Below, in pieces: positions 1-8,995 of a DNA stretch of 64,000 bases. The stretch's first letter is position 1; every line of letters begins with the position of its first letter. Position numbers and translations under genes: made by a program. Under the pieces are notes generated by a model. It worked only from the letters and a program-made list of their open reading frames with translations. It did no database searches and was not told the origin of the DNA. Origin of the DNA: UTCHB3 sp964431385 (GTDB taxonomy: Bacteria; Bacteroidota; Ignavibacteria; Ignavibacteriales; Ignavibacteriaceae); the NCBI GenBank assembly GCA_964431385.1, contig CAYSJM010000010.1:17896-81895 (forward strand), in the 5' to 3' direction.

Positions 1-751
1 AAAAGAGGAGATTTTGAAAGATGATTATTCGTTTGGTATTGCAACCGACGGCGATGCCGATAGAGTAGCATTCGTGCTTGACAATGGTGAATGGCTAAGT
101 GCTCAGGAAACAATCTTGCTTTTTACGGATTACCTGATCGAAACCGGTTTCGAGGATGGCGACATTGTGAAAACAGTCTCCGTTACCGATAAGTTATTTG
201 CATACCAATCTTCCACGAGAAATATCAGGGAAGTGCAGGTCGGCTTTAAGTATGTAACAGAAGAGATGCTCAAAGGTGGTGTCGCTATGGGTTTCGAAGA
301 GAGCGGCGGATTTGGCATAACCAGCCACATCCCCGAGAGAGACGGAATCTTTTTTGCCATGTTAATGCTCGAGATGCTTGCCGATTCTGAGTTTACAAAA
401 TTGAGTGATCTCGTTCAAAGCAAAAGAGCAAAATATGGAACGGTTAACTACAACAGACGCGATCTCCCATATACCGGTGAAGACAGAATGGAGTTATTAC
501 CCCGGTTTGCCGATTCGATTCCAACAGAAGTTGCAGGATTTGGTATCACTGACACTTCCCTGTTTTATTCCGCTACCGGGGTGATTAATGGCTTAAAATT
601 GCGATTGGAAGGGAGTTCCAGATGGCTGCTTATAAGAAGCTCGGAAACTGAACCTTTGCTAAGATTTTACGCTGAAGGTGACTCACCCGATGAACCGGAC
701 ACATTGTTAAACGCAGGCATCGAACTCCTGCTTCAAAAAAAGAATCACTAA
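1..751 (+). CDS. Phosphoglucomutase/phosphomannomutase, C-terminal part (cut by window edge)
   Basis: C-terminal half of an alpha-D-phosphohexomutase, which interconverts hexose 1- and 6-phosphates. The metal-binding loop ATDGDADR lies close to the left edge. The sugar-binding motif GFEESGG follows mid-way, and the phosphate-binding region RSSETEPLLRFYAEG lies near the C-terminus. Reading frame is open to the left edge (codons start at base 2), so the apparent TTG at 14 is not the true start; domains 1 and 2 are outside the window. It is followed after 4 bp by a HAD phosphatase and then by two carbohydrate-active enzymes, one of which (GH94) releases a hexose 1-phosphate that this enzyme could feed into glycolysis. 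Glucose versus mannose specificity cannot be told from the visible part. Confidence 0.9.
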   Translation, partial: KEEILKDDYSFGIATDGDADRVAFVLDNGEWLSAQETILLFTDYLIETGFEDGDIVKTVSVTDKLFAYQSSTRNIREVQVGFKYVTEEMLKGGVAMGFEESGGFGITSHIPERDGIFFAMLMLEMLADSEFTKLSDLVQSKRAKYGTVNYNRRDLPYTGEDRMELLPRFADSIPTEVAGFGITDTSLFYSATGVINGLKLRLEGSSRWLLIRSSETEPLLRFYAEGDSPDEPDTLLNAGIELLLQKKNH

Positions 752-755
752 GACC

Positions 756-2117
756 ATGTCAATTAAATATATTGAGAAATCAGAAATACCCTTCCTCTAT
801 AAAGGAATGGGTGAAGATTTTGCCATGATCGAGAACCCGGGATATATTTTTCCCCGCTTTGAGATCGTTCCTTTGGCAAAAAAGAGCAAAAAAGTTGAAG
901 ATATTGTTGCTGTCGTAATGGATATGGATGGAACAACCACCACAACGGAAGTTCTCTGCATTCACTCTCTTGAGTTTATGGTAAGACAAATAACAGGCAG
1001 AATGTCCAAAGAGGAATGGCTCGGTCTCGATGAAGAACATGACTACCCCCATATAATCGGGAACAGTACAACCAAGCATGTTGAATACCTCATAAAAACT
1101 TATCGTGACAAGATCGATATCGAACAACTTAAAAAGGCATTTATAAAAGCCGCTGTAAGAACAATTTGCTTTGGGAAAGATCCCAATAGAATTGCAGAAG
1201 TAAAGAACAACCTGGTATCGCTCGGTCTTGGGAAATTGTGCGATACCCCCGAACTATCAGCAATAATCAGTAAAGGACCCTCCGAATTTAAGAATTCCAT
1301 CGGGTTGCAAAGTCTGACAATTCACAATATTAATGAATTCAGAATTGAAACCGAACATGAAGTTGTCCGAGCCGCAATTGATATTTATTATGCCAGGTAC
1401 CACGAAATTCTTGCCATTATAGCCGAGGGTAAAGGTGCACAGATAATAGAAGAACTGAACCTCCCCTTGGGCAGGCATCTCATTGAGCCGATGCCGGGGG
1501 CTTTATTGTTGTTACTCCTGTTAAAAGGAAAATTAAAAGGAATTGTTCCGCAGTTAAAACAATATCTTCTACACAACTTTAAGATTTTCGATAAGCCCGA
1601 TTTTGATATCGATTCAGAAATCGGCTTTCTGCAGAATCTTGCAGCAAAATTTGAAGAAAATCCGGCTAAAATAGCAGTGGTAACTTCCTCCATAAAGTAT
1701 GAAGCTGACATCGTTCTAAACCAGGTATTTGCTGTATTTAGAGAGCAACTCGGCGAAATGGGATTAAACTCTGAAACCATCAAAGAATTTTCTGCACTTT
1801 TTACTGACCACAATCAGTTTTATGATGCAGTAATTACCGCCTCAGACTCAAGTGAGATTAGACTGAAACCCTACCGCGATCTTTACTCAATTGCCCTCCA
1901 CAAACTCTCCGTTCCGGTCGAGAAATTTGATCAGGTAATCGGATTTGAGGACTCAGAAAGCGGCAACCTTGCCATTCGTGCAGCGGGAATCGGAATGGCG
2001 ATAGCAGTTCCTTTCGCCCAGACTGCGGGTCATAATCTCTCTGCCGCAAGTTACATTGCACATGGAGGGATTCCTGAAGTAATTTTTAAAAACCATCTTT
2101 TCCTAAATCATATTTGA
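756..2117 (+). CDS. HAD-superfamily hydrolase, probable sugar phosphatase/phosphomutase
   Basis: HAD fold: motif I is VVMDMDGTTTTTE (nucleophile Asp in DxDGT) at about residues 52-64. Motif II is the Ser-rich strand AVVTSSIKYEAD near residue 310. The acidic motif IV is GFEDSESGNLAIRAAG near residue 400. At 453 residues it is about twice the length of a beta-phosphoglucomutase. The extra sequence lies between motifs I and II and probably forms a large cap domain that sets substrate choice. The ATG is 4 bp after the mutase stop and the next gene begins 6 bp downstream, so it is co-transcribed. A sugar-phosphate substrate is likely from context. The exact reaction is unknown. Confidence 0.75.
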   Translation: MSIKYIEKSEIPFLYKGMGEDFAMIENPGYIFPRFEIVPLAKKSKKVEDIVAVVMDMDGTTTTTEVLCIHSLEFMVRQITGRMSKEEWLGLDEEHDYPHIIGNSTTKHVEYLIKTYRDKIDIEQLKKAFIKAAVRTICFGKDPNRIAEVKNNLVSLGLGKLCDTPELSAIISKGPSEFKNSIGLQSLTIHNINEFRIETEHEVVRAAIDIYYARYHEILAIIAEGKGAQIIEELNLPLGRHLIEPMPGALLLLLLLKGKLKGIVPQLKQYLLHNFKIFDKPDFDIDSEIGFLQNLAAKFEENPAKIAVVTSSIKYEADIVLNQVFAVFREQLGEMGLNSETIKEFSALFTDHNQFYDAVITASDSSEIRLKPYRDLYSIALHKLSVPVEKFDQVIGFEDSESGNLAIRAAGIGMAIAVPFAQTAGHNLSAASYIAHGGIPEVIFKNHLFLNHI

Positions 2118-2123
2118 GAAGTT

Positions 2124-4922
2124 ATGTCAAAGTTTGATGACCACCTGAAAAATAAAGTATTTCATGTAATATCCAATACCCACTGGGACAGAGAGTGGCG
2201 TTTCCCCTTCCAACGGAACAGGCAAATGCTCGTTGATATGATCGACAAGGTAATTGAAATACTCGAAAACAACCACGACTACCGTGCATTTCATCTCGAC
2301 AGTCAGTCAATAGTAATAACCGACTACCTCGAAGTAAAACCTCACATGAAAGAAAGATTTATAAAACTCGTTGAGGAAAAACGGCTGTTGATCGGTCCCT
2401 GGTTCATTCTTCCCGAACAGTTTCAGGTTGGTGGTGAAAATCTGGTAAGGAATCTGCTTATAGGACACAAGATATGCAAAGATCATGGTGGAGTCTCCAA
2501 AATCGGCTACTCCCCTTTCTCATGGGGTCAAATTTCTCAACTTCCTCAGATTTACAAGGAATTTGGAATAGAACTGATTATGTTCTACCGCGGAATTAAC
2601 TCACTCGAATCTCCCAAAGCAGAGTTTGTCTGGGAGGGTGCGGATGGAACTACAGCCCTCGCATCGAGATTTTCAACCATGCCACGGTATAATTTTTACT
2701 TCTACATCTACAGAACTGTAGTTCACAACGAAACCCCATACGATGTTGAACATCCCTGGAATAAAGGTGGAGTTCTCTTCCACTTCGCTGATGAAAAGCT
2801 GTACAAAGAAGATTTTTTCATGGCGGAATATCCCGATCATTACTACCCTGAAAATGTGAGACCGTCCGTGGAAGATATCGTTAACCGTCAGGCTGATGAT
2901 TTCACCACCCCTCATGTAATCTGGATGGAAGGTCACGATTCGTCAGGTCCGAATGAAAAAACTGTCCGAATTATCGAAGACATAAAAAAAGAATTCCCCG
3001 AAATTAATGTAATCCATTCCACTCTCGAAGATTACGCCGCTTCCCTCGCTGGAACATTTGATGAGGAAAAAGCTGCGTATGTTACCGGTGAAAGAAGAAG
3101 TGCACAATACGACGCCAGAAGCGGAAATATGTACGGCTACACTACAAGTGCGAGAATGTACCTGAAGCAACGGAATTTTGAAGTTGAAAATTTCCTTCAG
3201 TTTTATGCAGAACCTTTTAACGCATTCTCAGGGATGTTGGGAAATGACATAAACCACAAATACCTCGATCTCGCCTGGAATTATCTTGTCCAAAACTCAG
3301 CTCACGACTCCATCGGCGGATGCTCACTCGATGCTATTCATGATGACATGATGTCACGCTACAAACAAGTTGAAGAAATTTCAACGGGTGTCTTTGAACG
3401 GGCTTGCAAATATTTTATTAAAAACATCGATCATTCGGGCAAACTTGAGAAATACGCTCATCCCGACTACCCGCAGTTCCTTACTGTCTTTAATCCAACC
3501 TCATTCCTCAGAAACGAAACAATGAGATTGATGATTGACATTCCGGAGAGGGCAACTGCCGGTTCATTAAAAATTATCGACGAAAATGGCGAAAGTCTTT
3601 CCCTTTCCATTCTCGAGGAATATGATGTTGAACCCGTTCTCGAACAGATGATAAACAGACCGATGTATTTGAAGACGAAGAGATATGAAGTACTGGTATC
3701 ACTTACCAATATTGCCCCTCTCGGCTACACATCATATGCAATTGTACCGGACACCTTCCTCCCTGTTGAATCAGAATTTATTGCAACAGGCAAAAAGAAA
3801 AAGACTAAACTTGACAATGAATTCCTGCAAGTGACCTTCAACGACAATGGCACTTTTAATGTTTTTCACAAAGAAACCGGATTCTACTACAACAATCTTG
3901 GTAATATTTACGATGAGGGCGAAGGGGGACATGCATGGGTAAACAAACCGCTTCCACCTTTTGTAACGACTGATGAGTCAAAAGCAAAAGTGAAGTTAAT
4001 CGAAAATTCCACTCACTCCGCTACCGTTCAAATACGGCAATATTTATCTCTCCCTTCAAACTTAAAACAAAGACAGGGCAGAAATCCCGACTTTACAGTG
4101 GTACCTATAAAACTGAGTGTAACACTCGAAAAGGGTGCAAAAAAAGTTGAAATAAAAGTGGATGTAAACAACAAAGCCGAGAGCCATCGTCTAAGACTCC
4201 TCTTCCCTACAGGTTTGAAGATAAAAACCCATTACGGTGAGGGACAATTTGATGTGGTTGAAAGAAGTGTTGAGAGACCCGATACAAGTAACTGGATTGA
4301 ACAACCGATGTATGATTACCCGATGCATCAGTTCATGGCAGTTTCTGATGGCAGAAATGGTGCTGCTATCTTCACAAAGGGTCTGAAAGAATATGAAGTT
4401 CTCCCCGATACTCAAAACACAATTGCTATAACCCTTCTCCGGTCATTCAACTACATAATAGCTCCAAGCTCTGTAGAAGATTATTCGGAGCTAAAAGGCT
4501 CACAATGCCTCGGTAAACAAACTTTTGACCTGGCATTTTATCCTTTTAAAGGTGACTGGTCTGATGGAGATGTCTATCCTGAAGCTTTAAAATACAATCT
4601 TCCCCTTTCGGCAGTTATCAGTTCCAAGGCAAACGGCACAATGCCATCAAGCATGTCATTCATAAAGATTGAGCCTGAAAATCTGATTTTCAGTTGCTTC
4701 AAAAAAGCAGAATCTGAAGAAAAGGGAGAATTTGTAATTCGCGTCTATAATCCAACTGAAGAGGGTATCTCTGGGAAAATCACTTTTGGAATTCCTCCAA
4801 AAAATGTTTTCAGAACTTCATTGGAAGAAGAGGTTATTGAGAAGAAAAATCTGGTCGCACCAAACGAGTTATCAGTTAAAATTGGTGCAAAAAAACTTAA
4901 AACATATTTATTAAAATATTGA
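2124..4922 (+). CDS. GH38-family alpha-mannosidase-like protein with substituted nucleophile
   Basis: 932 residues with GH38 layout: N-terminal metal-site motif SNTHWDREW (His20, Asp22), the central helical region containing NSAHDSIGGCSLD (expected metal-binding His), and long C-terminal beta-sandwich domains. The family cleaves alpha-mannosides with retention, using an Asp that also binds zinc, normally in a D-x-F-G-H/Q motif. Here the equivalent stretch reads SPFSWGQISQLPQI, so Phe132 sits where the nucleophile Asp should be. The fold assignment is secure, but activity as a classical mannosidase is doubtful. No signal peptide, so cytoplasmic. Lies 6 bp after the HAD gene and 12 bp before the GH94 gene in a four-gene operon. 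An inactive carbohydrate-binding role or a changed mechanism are alternatives. Confidence 0.8.
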   Translation: MSKFDDHLKNKVFHVISNTHWDREWRFPFQRNRQMLVDMIDKVIEILENNHDYRAFHLDSQSIVITDYLEVKPHMKERFIKLVEEKRLLIGPWFILPEQFQVGGENLVRNLLIGHKICKDHGGVSKIGYSPFSWGQISQLPQIYKEFGIELIMFYRGINSLESPKAEFVWEGADGTTALASRFSTMPRYNFYFYIYRTVVHNETPYDVEHPWNKGGVLFHFADEKLYKEDFFMAEYPDHYYPENVRPSVEDIVNRQADDFTTPHVIWMEGHDSSGPNEKTVRIIEDIKKEFPEINVIHSTLEDYAASLAGTFDEEKAAYVTGERRSAQYDARSGNMYGYTTSARMYLKQRNFEVENFLQFYAEPFNAFSGMLGNDINHKYLDLAWNYLVQNSAHDSIGGCSLDAIHDDMMSRYKQVEEISTGVFERACKYFIKNIDHSGKLEKYAHPDYPQFLTVFNPTSFLRNETMRLMIDIPERATAGSLKIIDENGESLSLSILEEYDVEPVLEQMINRPMYLKTKRYEVLVSLTNIAPLGYTSYAIVPDTFLPVESEFIATGKKKKTKLDNEFLQVTFNDNGTFNVFHKETGFYYNNLGNIYDEGEGGHAWVNKPLPPFVTTDESKAKVKLIENSTHSATVQIRQYLSLPSNLKQRQGRNPDFTVVPIKLSVTLEKGAKKVEIKVDVNNKAESHRLRLLFPTGLKIKTHYGEGQFDVVERSVERPDTSNWIEQPMYDYPMHQFMAVSDGRNGAAIFTKGLKEYEVLPDTQNTIAITLLRSFNYIIAPSSVEDYSELKGSQCLGKQTFDLAFYPFKGDWSDGDVYPEALKYNLPLSAVISSKANGTMPSSMSFIKIEPENLIFSCFKKAESEEKGEFVIRVYNPTEEGISGKITFGIPPKNVFRTSLEEEVIEKKNLVAPNELSVKIGAKKLKTYLLKY

Positions 4923-4934
4923 TGCAATAAAAAA

Positions 4935-7346
4935 ATGATAAAAAATAAATACGGCTATTATACAGACGATTATCGCGAATTCGTCATTACTGATCCCCGC
5001 ACTCCAAGACCATGGTTTAACTATATGTGGAACAAGGACTTCGCCGGAATGATCTCACATACCGGTGGTGGTTTCTCATTCCTTGAAACTCCGCGTGACA
5101 ACAGACTTACCAGAATGCGTTATAACTGCCTCCCGTGGGACAGACCAGGCAGATATGTCATGGTTAAAGATGCTAAATCGGGTGAGTACCACTCTCTTAG
5201 CTGGGCTCCAACAATAGAGAGAAAATATGACCTCTATGAGTGCCGGCACGGTCAGGGTTACACTTCAATTAAGACAGTAGTTTCAGGAATTGAAGGCAAT
5301 ATTACATACTTCGTCCCACGCGAAATTAATGCCGAAGTGTGGCGGGTCTCCCTCAAAAATCTTTCAAATGAAACGAAGGATTTGGAGATTTATTCTTTTG
5401 CTGAGTTAATGATGGGAAACGCACTTAATGACATCATTAACCAGCCGAACGATAAACATTTTACCGATATCCACTTCGACAAAGAATTTGATTCACTCGT
5501 TGCCACCCGCAGGTACTGGGTGCTCAATAAAAAAGTAAGTGTTGAGCAACCAAATCTCGACTGGAAATACGAACTCCTTTTCACCTCAACGCTGCCTGTT
5601 ACGGGGTTCGATGGAAGTCTTGATAAGTTTATCGGCAGATGGCGTTCTGAAGCTAATCCCGAAGCTGTTGAAAGAGGTGAAATGTTTAACACCGAAATTA
5701 CCGCAGGCGACCCTGTCGTGGCACTTCAAAATAAAATTGTGCTAAAACCGGGTGAATCCGTTGATTTTGCTGTTATTATGGGTGTGGCTCCAAAAAATGA
5801 GTCAGATGCATCGTTCAAATATAAAAACCTTAATTGGGAAAATTTGAAGAACATCAGTCTGCTTGATTCACTTCTGGATGATGTAAAAAATTATTGGACA
5901 AATTACCTCTCACATTTTTCTGTTGAAACTCCCGATGAAAAGTTGAATGCATCGCTTAATGTTTGGAATCAGTATCAGGCGGCAGTTACATTCGACATGG
6001 CTCGTAACTCTGGATATTATCACGGCGGTCTCCTTTTTGGTAATGGTATCAGAGATCAATTCCAGGACATCCTTGGCATGCTCCTCCCCGAACCGGGAAG
6101 GGTTAAAGCCAGAATTCTAAACGCCCTGAAGTATCAGTTTAATGACGGTTCAACCCTTCACAACTTTTTTAAGATTACCGAATGGGGAGAAAAAACAAAT
6201 CACTCTGACACTCCTCTCTGGATTCCTTTTGGCGTTACCGAATACCTCAACGAGACAGGCGATTTTTCAATTCTCGATGAAGTTGTTAAATTCTATGACG
6301 AAGGTGAAGCCACTGTTTATGAACATACCGCAAGAGCACTCGATTTTGCAATTTCTGCAGTCAGTGAAAGAGGCCTCCCAAAAATCATGAATGGTGACTG
6401 GAATGATACTCTCGATAAGGTGGGTCCTCGTGGAAAAGGCGAAACCATCTGGGGTGCCTTCTTCCTCGGTTATGTGATCAAAAAAACCCTTCCTCTCCTT
6501 GGTTTGAGGAATGATCAGGAAAGAATCAAACACTGGAGTACTGCTTTTGTTCACATGGAAAAACTTATTAATGAAGTTGCATGGGATGGCGACTGGTATA
6601 TCAGAGCCTTCAACGATTTTATGGAGCCATTGGGAACTCACAAAAGCGAACAGGGCAAAATTTTTATTAACTCTCAGTCGTGGGCTGTTATCTCCGGCAT
6701 GGCTCCTGATGAGAGAGCAAAAAAATGCATTGAATCAGTTAAAAAACACCTGCTTCGTCCAAACGGTATTCAGATTTGCTGGCCATCCTACACAAAGGTA
6801 GAGGAAAATACAGGTTTAATCAGCAGATGTGTACCCGGTAAAAAAGAGAACGGAGCAATATTCAACCATGCTTCATCATGGTTTGTCATGGCTTCAATAT
6901 ATGCAGGTGATATCGATTCAGCGGTGGACATCTACAAAAGGATGCTCCCCTCAAATTCCTCCGAGAGAATCGACATTTATGAAGTGGAACCCTATGTCTT
7001 CGCTGAATATTTAACGAGCCCTGACCACCCCACAGAGGGTCAGGCAAGCCATTCATGGCTTACCGGAACCGCCGTCTGGATGCTCCGTATCGGTATGGAT
7101 TACATAACAGGATTTCAACCCCAATTTACAGGAATTGCAATCTCCCCTGCACTTCCTTCTTACTGGAACGGGTTCAAGGCTTCACGGAAGTTCAGGAATT
7201 GTAATCTGTCGCTTACAGTGAAAAGAGCACAAAACCACGAAACTCCCGGTTTGTATCTTGAAAACAAATTAATGCCGGAAAATTTTATACCACAGGAAAA
7301 TCTGATTCCGGAAGGAAATCTGAGTCTCCTGTTCCTTTCCAGATAA
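4935..7346 (+). CDS. GH94 family disaccharide phosphorylase (cellobiose/chitobiose phosphorylase-like)
   Basis: 803 residues. The N-terminus (KYGYYTDDYREFVITDP) matches the conserved start of GH94 cellobiose and N,N'-diacetylchitobiose phosphorylases. The catalytic-acid region NGDWNDTLDKVG is present near residue 490, followed by the glycine-rich WGAFFLGY and the C-terminal substrate loop with EGQASHSWLTGTA. GH94 enzymes use phosphate to split beta-linked disaccharides with inversion, releasing an alpha-sugar 1-phosphate. The phosphohexomutase at the head of this operon could use that product. No signal peptide: acts on imported oligosaccharide in the cytoplasm. The acceptor sugar cannot be read from sequence; cellobiose, laminaribiose, chitobiose or a beta-1,2-glucan are all possible in the family. 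A strong terminator follows. Confidence 0.85.
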   Translation: MIKNKYGYYTDDYREFVITDPRTPRPWFNYMWNKDFAGMISHTGGGFSFLETPRDNRLTRMRYNCLPWDRPGRYVMVKDAKSGEYHSLSWAPTIERKYDLYECRHGQGYTSIKTVVSGIEGNITYFVPREINAEVWRVSLKNLSNETKDLEIYSFAELMMGNALNDIINQPNDKHFTDIHFDKEFDSLVATRRYWVLNKKVSVEQPNLDWKYELLFTSTLPVTGFDGSLDKFIGRWRSEANPEAVERGEMFNTEITAGDPVVALQNKIVLKPGESVDFAVIMGVAPKNESDASFKYKNLNWENLKNISLLDSLLDDVKNYWTNYLSHFSVETPDEKLNASLNVWNQYQAAVTFDMARNSGYYHGGLLFGNGIRDQFQDILGMLLPEPGRVKARILNALKYQFNDGSTLHNFFKITEWGEKTNHSDTPLWIPFGVTEYLNETGDFSILDEVVKFYDEGEATVYEHTARALDFAISAVSERGLPKIMNGDWNDTLDKVGPRGKGETIWGAFFLGYVIKKTLPLLGLRNDQERIKHWSTAFVHMEKLINEVAWDGDWYIRAFNDFMEPLGTHKSEQGKIFINSQSWAVISGMAPDERAKKCIESVKKHLLRPNGIQICWPSYTKVEENTGLISRCVPGKKENGAIFNHASSWFVMASIYAGDIDSAVDIYKRMLPSNSSERIDIYEVEPYVFAEYLTSPDHPTEGQASHSWLTGTAVWMLRIGMDYITGFQPQFTGIAISPALPSYWNGFKASRKFRNCNLSLTVKRAQNHETPGLYLENKLMPENFIPQENLIPEGNLSLLFLSR

Positions 7347-7360
7347 ATTAAAGAACAAAA

Positions 7361-7395
7361 AAAGGCTGCCCGAGAATTACAACCGGGCAGCCTTT
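7361..7395. terminator. Bidirectional Rho-independent terminator
   Basis: Perfect 12-bp inverted repeat (7361-7372 with 7384-7395), 11-nt loop, A-run before and T-run after, so it works in both directions. It ends the plus-strand sugar operon and the convergent minus-strand FG-GAP gene. Its core and loop recur at 12936-12960. Confidence 0.9.
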
Positions 7396-7414
7396 TTATA
7401 TAATTGTGACTTTG

Positions 7415-8983
7415 CTACTTTAATAGTTGAAGTTTCACCCTCTCTTTTTTTACTTCAGAACCTGATTTCAGGGTAATCTCTGCAAAATAGATCCCCGATG
7501 CTGCGTTTTTCGAGCCGAGGTTTAGCTCTTCTTCATAGTTGCCGGGAAGTCGCTCTCCAAGTTCCCGCTTTTCCAGTTCCTCCCCCGATAATGAGAATAT
7601 TGTCAAAGTTACTCCTCCGGCTGTTGGAAGAGTAAATCTCACTCTTGTTGTCGGATTAAACGGGTTGGGAAAGGCTTCTACTTTGATGGTTTGGGGGACG
7701 GTTGGTTCCTCCCCATCATTTACAGAAACAAATGTTCTGTCTCCGGCAAATATTACTGCAAAACCGGGTTCAATAATAGATGGGGTGGTTATGGTTGATG
7801 TTATAAAATCATCAACCCCATCACCGGTGATATCCCCGATCATCCCTCTGCCGTTGTATCCGTAAAATTTCTGATCCGCTACCATATCATTACTCGAAGG
7901 ATTCCCCCCCAGCCAGAGCCACTCACTGTAACCAATACTCCTAAGAAATTCCGGTTTACCGTCACCGTTAAAATCTCCCGGGCTCGGTAACGGGCGTGAG
8001 GACGCAACTCCTGCCTCCTGACTGTTGAATCCCCTCCACGCGAGTTTATGTTCAAACGGAGGATAACCACCTGTTGTTATCTTTGTATCAATCCAATAGG
8101 GATACTGGTTCGTATAATCTAAATGAAGGAAATCATCCTTTCCGTCTCCGTCCATATCCGGGAAAAGTTCTGTCCATTCGCTGAAATCAGTATAAGCACT
8201 GCTATATTGAAGCACAAAATGATCATCAAAGTTGAATGCAGGATTCCCGTAGATTACATGAAGTTTACTGTTATTTGGGTTATAGGGATCAGTGGCGAGT
8301 TCAAAAATATCCGTACACCCATCACCATTTATATCCCCCATTTCATACTTAAAATAATCACTACCGTAATAATTAGAATCAAGATAACATTTTCTGAAAG
8401 GTTCTCCTGTGAACTCGGAACCTGTTTTGTAGAATGCAAGGAAAGGTCGATTGTTAGGATCAGAATACCGATACTTTATAACAAGCTCTTGTCGCCCATC
8501 ACCATTGTAATCAATCCACTTGTTTGTAGAATTATATAAAATGGCGAAATAGGCAAGTGTGTCGGGAAAAGGAATCACCATGTCGGGTATGGTATCAAGG
8601 AGCGGTCCACCAAAATAGACCCTCAACACCGGGGGGATTTCACCATGCTGCTGGTGGAGAATCAAGTCTCTATATATGTCACCATTTAAGTCGATACTTG
8701 TTGCAGCAATTGAACTGGAACTAACGATGCATCTCAATTTCATCCTTGGAATTGTATCCACAGGATCACCACCATAATAGAGTTCGAGATAACCTTGTCC
8801 TGTTGAATCGTGATTTCCAAGCCAGAAGTCATTGATTCCGTCTCCATTCTGGTCCCCGGCTTTAATAGCCAACATTCTCGTAAAATTACCCCATTTTTTG
8901 AAGACTGTTCTGGTAAGCTGAGCTTCTGTTGCCAGGCTCATCAGGGCAACTAAAATCATTACTGATAAAATTCTGTTTCTCAC
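7415..8983 (-). CDS. Secreted FG-GAP/VCBS repeat protein with T9SS sorting domain
   Basis: 522 residues beginning with a clear signal peptide (MRNRILSVMILVALMSLATEAQ). At least seven FG-GAP type repeats carry calcium-loop cores such as DQNGDGINDF, DYNGDGRQEL, DINGDGCTDI, DMDGDGKDDF, DFNGDGKPEF and DITGDGVDDF, predicted to form an integrin-like beta-propeller. The last about 85 residues, from FPNPFNPTTRVRF to the end, are a type IX secretion (Por) C-terminal sorting domain. The protein is therefore expected outside the cell or on its surface. It starts 12 bp after the stop of the 1108-residue secreted protein on the same strand, so the two are probably one transcript. Binding partner unknown. 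Confidence 0.88.
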   Translation of the reverse strand: MRNRILSVMILVALMSLATEAQLTRTVFKKWGNFTRMLAIKAGDQNGDGINDFWLGNHDSTGQGYLELYYGGDPVDTIPRMKLRCIVSSSSIAATSIDLNGDIYRDLILHQQHGEIPPVLRVYFGGPLLDTIPDMVIPFPDTLAYFAILYNSTNKWIDYNGDGRQELVIKYRYSDPNNRPFLAFYKTGSEFTGEPFRKCYLDSNYYGSDYFKYEMGDINGDGCTDIFELATDPYNPNNSKLHVIYGNPAFNFDDHFVLQYSSAYTDFSEWTELFPDMDGDGKDDFLHLDYTNQYPYWIDTKITTGGYPPFEHKLAWRGFNSQEAGVASSRPLPSPGDFNGDGKPEFLRSIGYSEWLWLGGNPSSNDMVADQKFYGYNGRGMIGDITGDGVDDFITSTITTPSIIEPGFAVIFAGDRTFVSVNDGEEPTVPQTIKVEAFPNPFNPTTRVRFTLPTAGGVTLTIFSLSGEELEKRELGERLPGNYEEELNLGSKNAASGIYFAEITLKSGSEVKKERVKLQLLK

Positions 8984-8995
8984 TTTAAGTTCTCC

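Noticed and set aside
14..16. TTG as start codon of the first gene
   Set aside because: The frame is open to the window edge and the encoded part begins in the middle of the phosphohexomutase fold, so this codon is internal.
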